NCBI RefSeq assembly: GCF_013177315.1
Contig: NZ_CP053661.1
Coordinates: forward strand, 3,968,001 to 4,032,000
Length of the DNA stretch: 64,000 nt
DNA from: Thermoleptolyngbya sichuanensis A183
GTDB lineage: Bacteria > Cyanobacteriota > Cyanobacteriia > Elainellales > Elainellaceae
Direction of reading: 5' to 3'
Part shown: positions 52,797 through 62,083 of the stretch, one piece after another
Layout of the letters: every line of letters starts with the position of its first letter
How positions within the stretch are numbered: the stretch's first letter is position 1
Translations under genes and position numbers: made by a program
Notes under the pieces: generated by a model
Seen by the model: only the letters and a program-made list of their open reading frames with translations
Told to the model about the DNA's origin: nothing
Database searches by the model: none

Positions 52797-53945
52797 GACG
52801 TCTTCAGTAATTTAAGCTGCGGTGAGTAAACTGCGGTGACTTTGGGTTGTCTAGGGGCGGTTCTGCGTTTGCGCTGCGGTGGCAAGCTCTTATTAGCTCA
52901 GATCTAGCCAGCTAAGTCAGGAAGCAGCGCTGTACAAAAAGCAAGCTAATTCAAGAATGGATTTGAAATAGACCAGGGCTGGCGCTTTGAGGAAGCCCCT
53001 GAAGAGACAACTTGGGTTTGCGAATGTTCAAGGATGCAGACTTTGCCGCAACCCACAAGGCGACCATGACCGATCGGAATGCCGAGGCTAAACGGTTGAC
53101 GCTGAGAAGTGGCTAACCCGTTCAGCGCCCTCCGGCTAGGAGCCTGATGCCCTCCATGCAAACCACAGAGAGCAGAATGAGCAAGGCTAGTAAACGAAAT
53201 ACCAGCGCGAGTGAGAAAAGTTCTTAGCGGCCTTCCTTGACCACAAGCTGCAAGCCGTCGTAGACCGACACGTTTAACCCGCAACCAGCAGTAGATCCAC
53301 TTAGCGCTCCCAGACTCGCTGGTCTGAAAGCAGGCACCCTTACCAAACAAACGCAGATTAATCTGAGTTTTCTCAGTATAACCCGCGATCGCCTTATCTA
53401 GCCCAGAAGCCCCTGAGGAAATCCCTGACATGGTTACCCTTAATCCGGCAGTGTTATCCGAAATACGGCAGATTTAGATGCTAGAAGGCCTGCTGGCCAA
53501 ACTTTTGGCAGCGCTGATAGCGATTCCAGAGCTTTAGCCCCTAATCCACAGTTACGACACAGCAACAACAAGCGGCGGGCTACAGCAGTACTTACACGTA
53601 GTAAATCTCGATTTGCTTGCATTATAAGATGCACAAAAAATGAAAGTCTACGCATGAACACGTAAAATCCTGCGAACTTTCTGCGAATCTACGGGACTGC
53701 TTTACACCCCCAAGGCAAGAAAATAGACGCTTTCCGGGTTGTTTCTGATTTCTGTCCAATAAAAATTGCGTTGCAGTGTTTCCAAAGCCAGGGAGGCGCG
53801 CGAGCGACCGGGAAACTGCTATGCCTCTGGCGTAGCGCGTGCTTCCATCGGTAAGGAAATGCTGTAAGTTGTCCAATCGTGTAAAAATCTGCGGTGTTGA
53901 CTCAAAAGCCGAGAAATTGGCTGAGAAATTGGCTGAGGAATTAAA
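52797..53945. other. 1.1-kb region without a convincing protein gene
   Basis: The largest open frame (52946-53431, minus, 161 codons) has no recognisable domain. It is repeat-bounded: TCAGGGGCTTC occurs near each end, encoding SSGAS twice. A minus-strand TATAAT box near 53622 could start a transcript through the RNA-like segment 53220-53340. A 12-bp tandem (GAGAAATTGGCT) lies at about 53910-53935. The segment is more A+T-rich than its neighbours at 53600-53760. Confidence 0.55.
53220..53340 (-). ncRNA. Candidate orphan structured RNA, HEARO/omega-RNA-like
   Basis: On the minus strand the sequence forms a hairpin CAGAC-CAGCGA-GTCTG. It is followed by a larger domain in which CTGC (just before TGGTTGCGGGTTAAACG) pairs with GCAG, enclosing GTCG-GTCTA-CGAC, and then GGTC...GGCC. 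The core resembles, from memory, the conserved part of HEARO/omega RNAs that guide IscB proteins. No IscB gene follows, because comFB lies downstream. Reading frames through it (52946-53431 and a shorter +1 frame) look like chance openings. Confidence 0.35.
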
Positions 53946-54629
53946 CTACTTTTCGCGCTGCGGCTGGATCAGCAGGGATAGGCCAACCGTCCAGGCGATC
54001 GCCATCAGCCAGCCCCCCAGAATATCGCTGGGATAATGCACGCCCAGATAGAGCCGCGTCCAGCCGATTGCTAAGACGAATAGCACCCCAAACAACGCAG
54101 CCCACGGCCGCCAGCGCGATGCCCCCAGCAAGATCAGCAGCACGACCCCGATGGCAACGCTCGTCATGGCGTGGCCGCTGGGAAACGAGAAATCATGCGG
54201 ACGGGGTGCGCCAGACTCCCACAAAAAGGGGCGAGCGCGCTTCCACAAGTCCTTGAGGCTAATGTTAATCAGGGTGCTGCCAGCCAGGGACAGCACCACG
54301 TAGAGGAGCGATCGCCAGCGTTGCAGCGGAACTAGGGCGATGGCCATCAGCCCCGCCAGCGGCGGCAAGATCCAGGGCGACCCCAACCGCGTCATCCCCT
54401 GGGCAATCCGATCGAGCGCAGGCGTACTAGCCGCATGAACGGCCTGCAAAATCGGCTCATCCCAGAGAAAATTACCCAATTTCCAAACGCCAAAGCCCAG
54501 CAGCCCAAAGCCCGCCAGCGGCAGCCCCACGCCCAAAATCCACAGGCTCGTCGCCAGAGACACGGCTAAAGCGGTTTTATCCTGGATCGTTTTATCCTGA
54601 ACTAGTGCCTCTTTGACTTCCTCGACCAT
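53946..54629 (-). CDS. PAP2-family phosphatase
   Basis: The 227-residue membrane phosphatase has the three-part PAP2 signature intact: KDLWKRARP, PSGHAMTS and WTRLYLGVHYPSDILGGW. Five or six transmembrane helices are visible. It probably dephosphorylates a lipid such as phosphatidate, diacylglycerol pyrophosphate or undecaprenyl pyrophosphate. ATG 54629 follows a TATCCTG-type short duplication that encodes part of the charged N-terminus (QDKTIQDKT). The next gene upstream, on the same strand, ends 102 bp away. Confidence 0.88.
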   Translation of the reverse strand: MVEEVKEALVQDKTIQDKTALAVSLATSLWILGVGLPLAGFGLLGFGVWKLGNFLWDEPILQAVHAASTPALDRIAQGMTRLGSPWILPPLAGLMAIALVPLQRWRSLLYVVLSLAGSTLINISLKDLWKRARPFLWESGAPRPHDFSFPSGHAMTSVAIGVVLLILLGASRWRPWAALFGVLFVLAIGWTRLYLGVHYPSDILGGWLMAIAWTVGLSLLIQPQREK

Positions 54630-54731
54630 GCCTCGTTCCTCACGTCATCTGGCTGATCCGAGTGTGGCATTTTGGGTGTTCCCCAAGAAGTAGTTTGCAC
54701 TTCGTAATTCCTTATCTAAATCTAATCCAGC

Positions 54732-55340
54732 CTACTTGGACAGCACTAGCTCCCACTCCTGGCTGGTGGCATTCCACACTGGAGCCACTGTTTCACCTAC
54801 CACATAGGGGCCCCAGTAGCGGCGCGATCCATCCTGGGCAAAGGCGGTGATCACGTCACCCGGCTGCACCCGCAAATCCGCTTCGCCTTCGGGCAGCGCC
54901 AGCAGCAGACCTTTGGTGCTGCCTTCTTGCGGCGCAAAGTCCCAATGGATAGGGTCAAGATAACGCTCGGAGCCATCTGCGCTGCGGGTCTTCGTCTGGC
55001 GAGAGAGCAGCGCGACCCGCACGAGATGGTCGGTCTGGTTGCCGACTCGCAGGGCCCCTGCCTGGGCGATCGCATTCTGAGGAGCGGGGGCAGCGGGCGC
55101 AGCAATGGGTGTGGCTGTGGGGGCAGCACTAGGGGAGGCAGCACTAGGGGAGGCAGCGGGGGCAGGGCTGGGCACGGCGGACGAGCTAGGTTCGTCTTCA
55201 GCCGGAGACGGGACGACCGGAGACGGCACGCCTTCATACTGAATGGAAATTTGGAACTGACTCAGGAACCAAACCGTCAACCCCAACAGCACAACGCCAA
55301 TGGCAGCAGGGTAAACACCTCGCTTCGTCATGATTTTCAT
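54732..55340 (-). CDS. Membrane-anchored protein with Pro/Ala/Ser linker, unknown function
   Basis: The roughly 202-residue protein has an N-terminal transmembrane helix (YPAAIGVVLLGLTVWFLS), then a low-complexity linker of about 70 residues rich in SPSAAPTA, encoded by short tandem repeats. A compact C-terminal domain of about 100 residues follows, containing LRVGNQTDHLVRVALLSRQ, IHWDFAPQEGSTKGLLLAL and YWGPYVVGET. The domain looks beta-rich and extracytoplasmic, a pattern seen in several cyanobacterial hypothetical proteins. The start MKIMTKRG at 55340 is preferred because it gives a basic N-terminus before the helix. Confidence 0.65.
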   Translation of the reverse strand: MKIMTKRGVYPAAIGVVLLGLTVWFLSQFQISIQYEGVPSPVVPSPAEDEPSSSAVPSPAPAASPSAASPSAAPTATPIAAPAAPAPQNAIAQAGALRVGNQTDHLVRVALLSRQTKTRSADGSERYLDPIHWDFAPQEGSTKGLLLALPEGEADLRVQPGDVITAFAQDGSRRYWGPYVVGETVAPVWNATSQEWELVLSK

Positions 55341-55660
55341 CTTCCGTCCCTGCTCTCGATGAATGCCCAATAGATGCCCAGTAGGATGCACGAACCTGAT
55401 GCGTAACAGGATGTGTAACGGGCTATGTAAACTTTCTCCTCTAATCTAATCAGTCACGGTGGGTTTGCGGACGGCAAAATGCTAGATAAATGCTAAAAGT
55501 TTGGGGCGATCGCCCCAGGATGACCCAAATCCCCCAAACGCACCGGGCAATCGCCCCACATGCTAAAACGGATGAGAATCGCCGCTGTTTTCATAGGCAC
55601 TAACACTTACGCTTCAATCTAGTCTTCTACCAAAATCTCTCAACCTAAATAGCGCTACCT

Positions 55661-56347
55661 ATGGCTCAAACTCCTACTCCCCGCGTCTTGCTCGTCGAGC
55701 CAGATGAGATCCTGGCCCACAGCTTGAGCAATGACCTGCGCGAATCGGGCTACGAAACCGCCATCGCCCACGACTACACCACGGGGATTCGCCAGGCCAC
55801 CGAATTTCAGCCATCGCTGATTGTGATTGACCGGATGCTGGGCGGCGAGTCGGGTCTATCGCTCTGCCAGCAGCTACGGGCCAGTGGAGCGCGAGTTCCT
55901 GTGGTGCTGCTGATGGCGCGGGATCTGGTGGATGATCGGGTAGCCTGTCTAGAGGCCGGAGCCGACGACTATTTTCTCAAGCCCTATCGCAGTGAAGATT
56001 TTCTGCGCCTGGTTCAGCTTTACCTGAAGCCAGACACCTCCGGCAGCGAGCAGCTGCGGTTTGCCGATCTGGTCTTGGATCTGTCTACCCGCTGCGCCCT
56101 GCGGCGAGATCGGGTGATTGACCTCACCATGAAAGAGTTTGAACTGCTGAAATACCTCATGGAGCATCCGCGAGAAGTGTTAACACGGGAGCAAATTCTA
56201 GAAAACGTCTGGGGCTACGACTTTATGGGGGAGTCGAACGTAATTGAGGTGTATGTGCGCTATCTGCGGCTCAAGATCGAAGACGAAGGCGAAAAACGGT
56301 TGATCCAGACGGTGCGCGGCGTTGGTTATGTTTTACGAGAAGCGTGA
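55661..56347 (+). CDS. nblR: OmpR-family response regulator, NblR-like
   Basis: The 228 residues comprise an N-terminal receiver (VLLVEPDEILAHSLSNDLR, then IVIDRMLGGESGL with the potential phospho-Asp, and DDYFLKPY with the conserved Lys) and a C-terminal winged helix (LTMKEFELLKYLMEHPREVL, VIEVYVRYLRLKIEDEG). The whole matches cyanobacterial NblR, which triggers phycobilisome breakdown under nutrient and high-light stress. As in NblR the receiver is atypical: the usual LTAR segment reads LMAR, so the conserved Thr/Ser is missing. No kinase gene is adjacent. The DUF192 lipoprotein gene follows after 19 bp. Confidence 0.8.
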   Translation: MAQTPTPRVLLVEPDEILAHSLSNDLRESGYETAIAHDYTTGIRQATEFQPSLIVIDRMLGGESGLSLCQQLRASGARVPVVLLMARDLVDDRVACLEAGADDYFLKPYRSEDFLRLVQLYLKPDTSGSEQLRFADLVLDLSTRCALRRDRVIDLTMKEFELLKYLMEHPREVLTREQILENVWGYDFMGESNVIEVYVRYLRLKIEDEGEKRLIQTVRGVGYVLREA

Positions 56348-56366
56348 AAGGTTGGAAAGGTTGGAA

Positions 56367-56951
56367 ATGAGTGATATGAATCGCTGGCTGAAGCGGGGAT
56401 TTCGCGTGATCTGTATGACAAGTGCAGTCGGATTGAGCGCCCTGCTGCTGGGCTGTAGCCCTAGCCCATCGGAGGTGTCGATGCCAGAGGTGCCCTCCGG
56501 CGGTGGCCCACAGGAAACGGCGACCCAACCCTTTCGGGGGCAGGTTTTGCCGATTTCGGCAGAAGTGGAAATTGGCGATGAGCAGATTCAGCTAGAGGTG
56601 GCCCGCACGCCCCAAGAGCAGGCGATGGGGCTGATGTTTCGCACCGAACTGCCGCCCGATCGGGGAATGCTGTTTCCGTTTGAGTTTGCGCGGCCCGTTC
56701 AGTTTTGGATGCAGAACACGCTGATTCCGCTGGATATGGTGTTTTTGCTGGATGGCGAGGTGAAGGAAATTGTCGCCAGTGCGCCGCCCTGTGAAAGCCA
56801 GCCCTGTCCGACCTACGGCCCGACGAGTCAGCGGGTAAACCAGGTGATTGAACTAGCCGGAGGACGAGCGGCGGAACTGGGCTTGCAGGTGGGCGATCGC
56901 CTCGATATCCGCTTTCTAGACACGCCGCGTCCGGCCAATGCTACCCCTTAG
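56367..56951 (+). CDS. DUF192-domain lipoprotein
   Basis: The 194-residue exported protein has a lipobox near residue 29 (GLSALLLGC), a short Pro/Ser-rich spacer and a DUF192 domain. The domain is marked by QLEVARTPQEQAMGLMFRTEL, RGMLFPFEF, FWMQNTLIPLDMVFL and a C-terminal GLQVGDRLDI. Family members are periplasmic and of unknown function. ATG 56367 follows the NblR stop by 19 bp, so co-transcription is likely. The upstream bases contain a short GAAAGGTTG duplication that supplies the ribosome site. Confidence 0.85.
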   Translation: MSDMNRWLKRGFRVICMTSAVGLSALLLGCSPSPSEVSMPEVPSGGGPQETATQPFRGQVLPISAEVEIGDEQIQLEVARTPQEQAMGLMFRTELPPDRGMLFPFEFARPVQFWMQNTLIPLDMVFLLDGEVKEIVASAPPCESQPCPTYGPTSQRVNQVIELAGGRAAELGLQVGDRLDIRFLDTPRPANATP

Positions 56952-56977
56952 CAAGGCTCCTGATTCTAGATACGGGA

Positions 56978-57580
56978 TTAGGCCTGCTTCACCAGCTTTG
57001 CCCGCGACTCGATGGTGAATTTGGGAATATTGTGCAGTTCGTCCGCCTCCAGCGCGTACTGCTCGCAGACCAAACTGAGGCGATCGCCCTCGGTTTTCAG
57101 ACCGTTGATAGAATGCGTCAGGTTGCCCTGAAACCACACCAGCCTATTCACCCGTGGGCGAATCTGCCCCACCTGCTGGCGGTGGTTTCGCAGCACCAAC
57201 TCCCCGCCCTGCAGCGGCTCCGGCACTTGCACATATAGCACGCTGACGCAGACGGGCGGCTCGATGGTCTTGCAATAGGATCGCAGCGATCGGTCAATAT
57301 GCGGATCGACCCGCGAGCCGCCCTTGAGCAGCAGCGGATTCAGATAAAAGGCGTTGCAGTCGGGCTGGAGCGCGATGTCCAGATAGGGTTTGAAATAGGG
57401 AAACTGTGCTTCGACGTGCGATCGCCCTTCGCCGCGAAACACGACCGAGAACCCCTTCGTGCCGACAAAATCCCGGTTCAAATTATTCACTGCAAAATAG
57501 CGGCAGGCGCAAATCTGCCCCCGCAACTCGGTGAGATAGTCGTCGGAGAATACGTTTTGCTGCTGGCGGAAGTAGGACAT
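56978..57580 (-). CDS. 2-oxoglutarate/Fe(II)-dependent oxygenase family protein
   Basis: The 200 residues form a double-stranded beta helix with the iron ligands HxD in RVDPHIDRSL and the distal His in GNLTHSINGL. The 2-oxoglutarate-binding Arg follows in GDRLSLVCEQY. The N-terminal part (FSDDYLTELRGQICACRYF) resembles prolyl-hydroxylase-like members. The substrate cannot be predicted. It starts at ATG 57580, on the opposite strand to nblR and the DUF192 gene. A 163-bp MITE lies 79 bp upstream of the start. Confidence 0.82.
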   Translation of the reverse strand: MSYFRQQQNVFSDDYLTELRGQICACRYFAVNNLNRDFVGTKGFSVVFRGEGRSHVEAQFPYFKPYLDIALQPDCNAFYLNPLLLKGGSRVDPHIDRSLRSYCKTIEPPVCVSVLYVQVPEPLQGGELVLRNHRQQVGQIRPRVNRLVWFQGNLTHSINGLKTEGDRLSLVCEQYALEADELHNIPKFTIESRAKLVKQA

Positions 57581-57658
57581 GGTAGGGCTGTGGGATTGGC
57601 GGCGGGGAATAAATAAACTGAGTTCGACAAGGTGAAAAAGTCTATAAGGAAAAGCTGA

Positions 57659-57821
57659 GAGGATGTTTGAAAAGTCCTACTGTTTGTAGCAAAGCGTGCA
57701 AGATCCCCCTAGGTCCCCCTTAAAAAGGGGGACTTTAAGGCGGTTTCCCCCCTTGTTAAGGGGGGCTAGGGGGGATCTCTGAGTGCTTAACATTACAGGC
57801 GATACCTTTTCAAACACCCTC
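57659..57821. mobile_element. 163-bp MITE, family B, copy 2
   Basis: This is the inverted relative of 7649-7811 and the same length. Ends are GAGGATGTTTGAAAAGTCC and GAGGGTGTTTGAAAAGG (complement). TGA flanks both sides, a TNA-type duplication. A 21-bp imperfect duplication (ATCTGAAGTTAAAAAAGTTAA) follows at about 57832-57875. Confidence 0.87.
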
Positions 57822-57947
57822 TGAGACTGGATCTGAAGTTAAAAAAGTTAAATCTGAAGTTAAAGAAGTTAAAACAGATCAGCTATCACCTCCGTCGTAT
57901 CGCGCCTCCATATCACCCAAATCTTCTATGAATCACTCAAATCTTCC

Positions 57948-58037
57948 AGGACTTACGCACTTGCAATAAGCTTTCTGGGTTTCGGACAATTTCTCGCGGG
58001 CTACGCCCGCGAGAAATTGTCCAACTGCGTAAGTCCT
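57948..58037. repeat. Palindromic 90-bp element, family A, copy 4
   Basis: Outer ends AGGACTTACGCACTTG and AGGACTTACGCAGTTG (complement) enclose an 18-bp stem, GGACAATTTCTCGCGGGC, with loop TAC. The 58038-58534 spacer after it holds no gene that I can support; it probably contains the promoter of the DUF1997 gene. Confidence 0.87.
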
Positions 58038-58534
58038 GTTTTCTATGACCTTGATGACTTTTGCCAAACCTTCCGGCAGCCTTCTAAGCGATCGAACTCA
58101 TGTTAAACCAACGTTATGTGGGCTTTGCGTAGATTCGCTGGAGTTTGCCGCATTTCGGGCGATCGCCCCTGTCTTTGTCCCCAAAAGCGGCACACCTTTC
58201 CGTAAATCAATCATGGTAGCCATCGAAAACCTTCCGCTATGCTGAGCCTAGACAGCAAACAAATGTCCATCATCGTAGATATCTGGTCAGCTTCTAAGCA
58301 TATAGAAATCTAAATAAAGATCTAAAGATCTAAAGAGATCAGAACTATAGAGCCAGCGTTAATTTCCAGCTTTCGCTTTGGCACTTTAGGTCAGTTTAGG
58401 TTAAGTTTGGTAACAGCCCTGGCGATCGCGCCAACCGCAAAATCGTTGGCACAGTTGCCGTAGACTCGTCGGCTTGCCGCCCTCAGGGTGCCCAGGCAGA
58501 TCCTCGCCAACTTTTTCACCAATCCGCACACGTT

Positions 58535-59227
58535 ATGCAGGCAAGGTCCACCAACCAGTCCATCGACGCTTCTAACCCTCTTTTAGGGATGACATCTGCC
58601 TTCGTGGACAGCGCCAGCCTGTCGGCGACCGAAGAAACGCTCGATACGATGGAACCGACTCATTTTCGCGGGCATTACGCAAGCTGCATGGAAATGCTGG
58701 CTGACGCGCCGACGGTTGTCGCTTACCTGGATGATCACCGCACCTGGTTTCGCCGCTGTGCCCAGCCGATGGACGCGGCTCCTCTGGGAGACAATGGCTA
58801 TGCCCTAACGATCGGTCGCTTTGGCGCATTTGGCTATGAGGTGGAACCCAAAATTGGCCTGAACCTGCTGCCTCAGGATCAACGCGGCTTCTATCGGATT
58901 GAGACGATCGACATTCCGGACTACGTTGCACCGGGCTATGAGGTGGATTTTCAGGCCGCGCTGCACATGGTTCAGCCCGCAGATGCAGCGACGGACAATC
59001 TTGCGGAACCCGTGCTAACCCGCGTAGAGTGGGAGCTTGACCTGGTGGTTTCGATTCAGTTCCCTCGCTTTATCCAGGCGCTTCCCAAGGCGCTGGTGCA
59101 AACGACGGGCGATCGCCTGCTGAACCAGATTGTGCGCCAGGTTTCTCGCCGCCTCACCCACAAAGTGCAGGACGATTTTCACAGCAGCCACGGCATCCCC
59201 TTTAGCCGCAAGCGGAAGTGGAGCTAG
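58535..59227 (+). CDS. DUF1997-domain protein
   Basis: The 230 residues open with a variable Ser/Thr-rich stretch. The DUF1997 domain follows: HFRGHYASCMEMLADAPTV, DDHRTWFRRCAQPM, FGAFGYEVEPKIGLNLLP and VEWELDLVVSIQFPRFIQ. A C-terminal amphipathic helix ends in basic SRKRKWS. The domain is restricted mainly to cyanobacteria and plastids, with a START/polyketide-cyclase-like pattern that suggests lipid or pigment binding. The start at ATG 58535 may be long by about 30 residues. It is transcribed before the hemagglutinin-like gene, 138 bp away. Confidence 0.8.
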   Translation: MQARSTNQSIDASNPLLGMTSAFVDSASLSATEETLDTMEPTHFRGHYASCMEMLADAPTVVAYLDDHRTWFRRCAQPMDAAPLGDNGYALTIGRFGAFGYEVEPKIGLNLLPQDQRGFYRIETIDIPDYVAPGYEVDFQAALHMVQPADAATDNLAEPVLTRVEWELDLVVSIQFPRFIQALPKALVQTTGDRLLNQIVRQVSRRLTHKVQDDFHSSHGIPFSRKRKWS

Positions 59228-59365
59228 GGGTAAAGTCCTGCCCTTCTCACGGTGCTGCTTCTGAGGCAAGCGAATTCCGACTCCCACCCTGATCCTCGCT
59301 TCCCTCTTGCCATACTATGGTGTGGAACGTCCGCCCTGACAGGGCTGGATTCAGTGCCGGGGATC

Positions 59366-62083
59366 ATGTCACGTTTCTTCTCTTTCCTGAAATCCTCTGC
59401 GGTTCAGCCGCTTCGCCTTGGGCTGTGCCTTGGGCTATGGCTCAGCGCCGCCCTGCCCACCACTGCCCAGGTGCGCGGCGACACCACGCTGCCCACACCG
59501 ACCCAGGTGCAGCGCCAGGGCAACGAGTTTGAGATTACGGGCGGCACGCAGCAGGGCGGTAACCTGTTCCACAGCTTCGAGCGGTTTTCGCCGGGCGATC
59601 GCACGGTGACGTTTCGCAATGTGGACACTGTAGAGCGGCTGATCACCCGCGTCACGGGCGGTACTCCCTCGGAGATTAACGGCATCCTCCGCCTGTTGCA
59701 GAGCGACGGGCAGATCAGCCCTGCCGATTTTTTTCTGATCAACCCCAGCGGCATTTTATTTGGAGAAAACGCTCGCCTAGACGTGGGTGGCTCCGTCATT
59801 TTCAGCACCGCCGAACGAATTCGCTTTGCCGATGGCACTCAGTTCAGCGCCCGCAATCCGCAAGCGTCGCCGCTGCTGACCGTCAGCATTCCCACTGGGC
59901 TACAATTTGGCCCTGCGCCTGCGCCAATTGTGAATGCTTCGTTTAGTCTTGCGGCAAATTTTTCGCGTCCGCTGCGGAGAACGGGCTATTTCGGGGCATC
60001 TAGATACGCTGGGCTAAGCGTGTTGCCGGATCGGGCGATCGCCCTGATCGGCGGCAATCTGGATTTTCCAGGCGGCGAAATCACCGCACCGGGCGGGCGC
60101 ATCGAGTTGGGCAGCGTGGCCCAGGCGGGCACGGTCGGGCTGGTTCCCACAGCACAGGGCTGGTCGGTGGATTATTCCAATGTGCGGGCGTTTGGGCAGA
60201 TTCACCTGGCGGGCTTTGCCGATATCAGCGCCAATGGCGATCGCGGCGGCACAGTCCGCCTGCGGGCCAGCGAGATTCGACTGGATGAGGCATCCTACAT
60301 CAGCGCCGACACGCTGGGCAGTTTGGCAGGCGGGCGCATCACGATTCGGGGCGATCGCCTCACCCTGCTCAACGGCTCCCAGATCTTTGCCAATACCCGA
60401 AGCAGCGGCCCGGCTGGACGCATTGACCTTCTGGCGACGAGTCAAATCCAAATCCTAGGGGCAGTGGTGGGCAGCGACGGCCCGGAAAGCAGCGGTGTAT
60501 TCGTGCGAGTGCAGGACGGCGCGACTGGCAACGGCGGGCGCATCGTGCTGACGACCAGGCAGCTAAACCTGCTGGACGGCGGGCAGATCAGCCTCGACAC
60601 GATTGGCAACGGCCGTCCGGGAAGTTTGCAAATCCTGGCCGATGAGATCAACATTGCAGGCGTAGCGCTCGATGGGCAGGGCAATCCGATTGCGGGCGAT
60701 CTTGCGGGTGATCTAAATTTTCCGGTTCCCAGCACGCTGTCGGCAGCGATTTTTGGCTCCCAGTCGTTTCAATCCACCGACGCAATTCCCAGCCAGATCG
60801 AGATTCAAACGCGACGGCTGCGGGTGCAAGACGGCGCGACGATTCAGACCTCGACCTTTGGCGTTGCGGATGCAGGCAACCTGAGCATTTGGGCGAGTGA
60901 GCGGGTCGAGGTGCAGGGACTCTCTCCGGCAACGCCAGATACGAGAGCCGTGCCCGCAGGAATCTTTAGTCAGTCGGGCGGCACACCGGGAACTCCTTAC
61001 ATCTTTGCGCCGGGGGCGACGGGACGGGGGGGCGACCTGTCCATCGCCACGGGGGAACTCGTAGTGCGAGACGGAGCCTACATCGCCACGGGCAGCTTTG
61101 ATGCCAACCCAAATGCCCTGGGAGCGGGAAATCTGACCCTAGCGACTCGCTCCGCAACGCTAGAAAACCAGGGCAACATCGTCGCCAATACCAACTCTGG
61201 TGTGGGCGGCAACCTGAGCCTGACGGCGCAAGACTATCTCTTGCTGCGGCGCAACAGCCAGATCAGCACTTCGGCGGGCATTGCAGGGCAGGGGGGCGAT
61301 GGCGGCAACATCACGCTGCAAGCAGATTTCATTCTGTCGGTGCTGACGGAGAACAATGACATCACGGCCAATGCCTTTACGGGCGATGGTGGCGCGGTCA
61401 ATATTTTTACCAGGGGCATTACGGGCATTCTGCCGCAGCCGCAACTCACGCCCCAGAGCGACATTACGGCAACCTCCGAGCGGGGCAACAGCGGCACGAT
61501 TACCATTACCACGCCGCCTAGCACCGATCCGACGCAGGGTGTAACCGAGTTGCCTGCTGCACCCGTGGATGCGTCGCGGCTGATTGCCCAGCGGTGTGCG
61601 GCCAGTTCGGCGATCGCCGCCGATCGCAGCGCCTTCGTAGCCACAGGTCGCGGCGGTCTGCCCCCCGGCCCCAATCATGCGTTCGATCTCCCATCGGTTC
61701 GGGTTCCCTGGGCAGAGTCCGCGCCGGCCAGCAGCATGAACGCACCGATTCATGCCCGCCCTCCGGCACAGGCAGCGGCTCTGGATGCTGCCAATCTGGA
61801 TGCTGCCAATCGGGACGCTGCTAATAATCAGGATGCTGCCAGCTTACACACCGCCAATCTGACGGTCTTGCCCCCGCCCGATGACCCAGATTCCCGAACC
61901 TCGCCGCTGACCTTGCGAGAGCCATCGGATGCTGCCTTGTCGGTAGCGTCCAGGCCGCTGCAAGAAGCGCGGGGCTGGCGGCAGACCGCAACGGGCGAAG
62001 TGATTCTGCTGGCGAACCTGCCGGAACCATCGAGGTTTCAGGATGTTCAGCCGTTGCCGCCGGGATGCGCTGCACCGGGCTAG
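59366..62083 (+). CDS. Two-partner-secretion exoprotein with filamentous hemagglutinin N-terminal domain
   Basis: The 905 residues start with a signal peptide (LGLCLGLWLSAALPTTAQ). The TPS secretion domain follows: GGNLFHSFERFSPGDRTVTF and the family motif NPSGILFGENARLDVGGS. A long right-handed beta helix with repeated GGRI, GGNLS and GNITL turns makes up the middle. Near 770 is the cyanobacterial end block LIAQRCAASS. The tail contains LDAAN-type pentapeptide repeats (61783-61850). ATG 59366 is chosen because the signal peptide begins there. A TpsB outer-membrane pore would be needed for secretion, but none is encoded in the window. Confidence 0.87.
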   Translation: MSRFFSFLKSSAVQPLRLGLCLGLWLSAALPTTAQVRGDTTLPTPTQVQRQGNEFEITGGTQQGGNLFHSFERFSPGDRTVTFRNVDTVERLITRVTGGTPSEINGILRLLQSDGQISPADFFLINPSGILFGENARLDVGGSVIFSTAERIRFADGTQFSARNPQASPLLTVSIPTGLQFGPAPAPIVNASFSLAANFSRPLRRTGYFGASRYAGLSVLPDRAIALIGGNLDFPGGEITAPGGRIELGSVAQAGTVGLVPTAQGWSVDYSNVRAFGQIHLAGFADISANGDRGGTVRLRASEIRLDEASYISADTLGSLAGGRITIRGDRLTLLNGSQIFANTRSSGPAGRIDLLATSQIQILGAVVGSDGPESSGVFVRVQDGATGNGGRIVLTTRQLNLLDGGQISLDTIGNGRPGSLQILADEINIAGVALDGQGNPIAGDLAGDLNFPVPSTLSAAIFGSQSFQSTDAIPSQIEIQTRRLRVQDGATIQTSTFGVADAGNLSIWASERVEVQGLSPATPDTRAVPAGIFSQSGGTPGTPYIFAPGATGRGGDLSIATGELVVRDGAYIATGSFDANPNALGAGNLTLATRSATLENQGNIVANTNSGVGGNLSLTAQDYLLLRRNSQISTSAGIAGQGGDGGNITLQADFILSVLTENNDITANAFTGDGGAVNIFTRGITGILPQPQLTPQSDITATSERGNSGTITITTPPSTDPTQGVTELPAAPVDASRLIAQRCAASSAIAADRSAFVATGRGGLPPGPNHAFDLPSVRVPWAESAPASSMNAPIHARPPAQAAALDAANLDAANRDAANNQDAASLHTANLTVLPPPDDPDSRTSPLTLREPSDAALSVASRPLQEARGWRQTATGEVILLANLPEPSRFQDVQPLPPGCAAPG

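Noticed and set aside
52946..53431. 161-codon minus-strand frame
   Set aside because: No domain, repeat-bounded, and overlapping an RNA-like structure; kept only as part of a region description.
58045..58245. 66-codon plus-strand frame after the palindromic element
   Set aside because: No ribosome site and no recognisable pattern.
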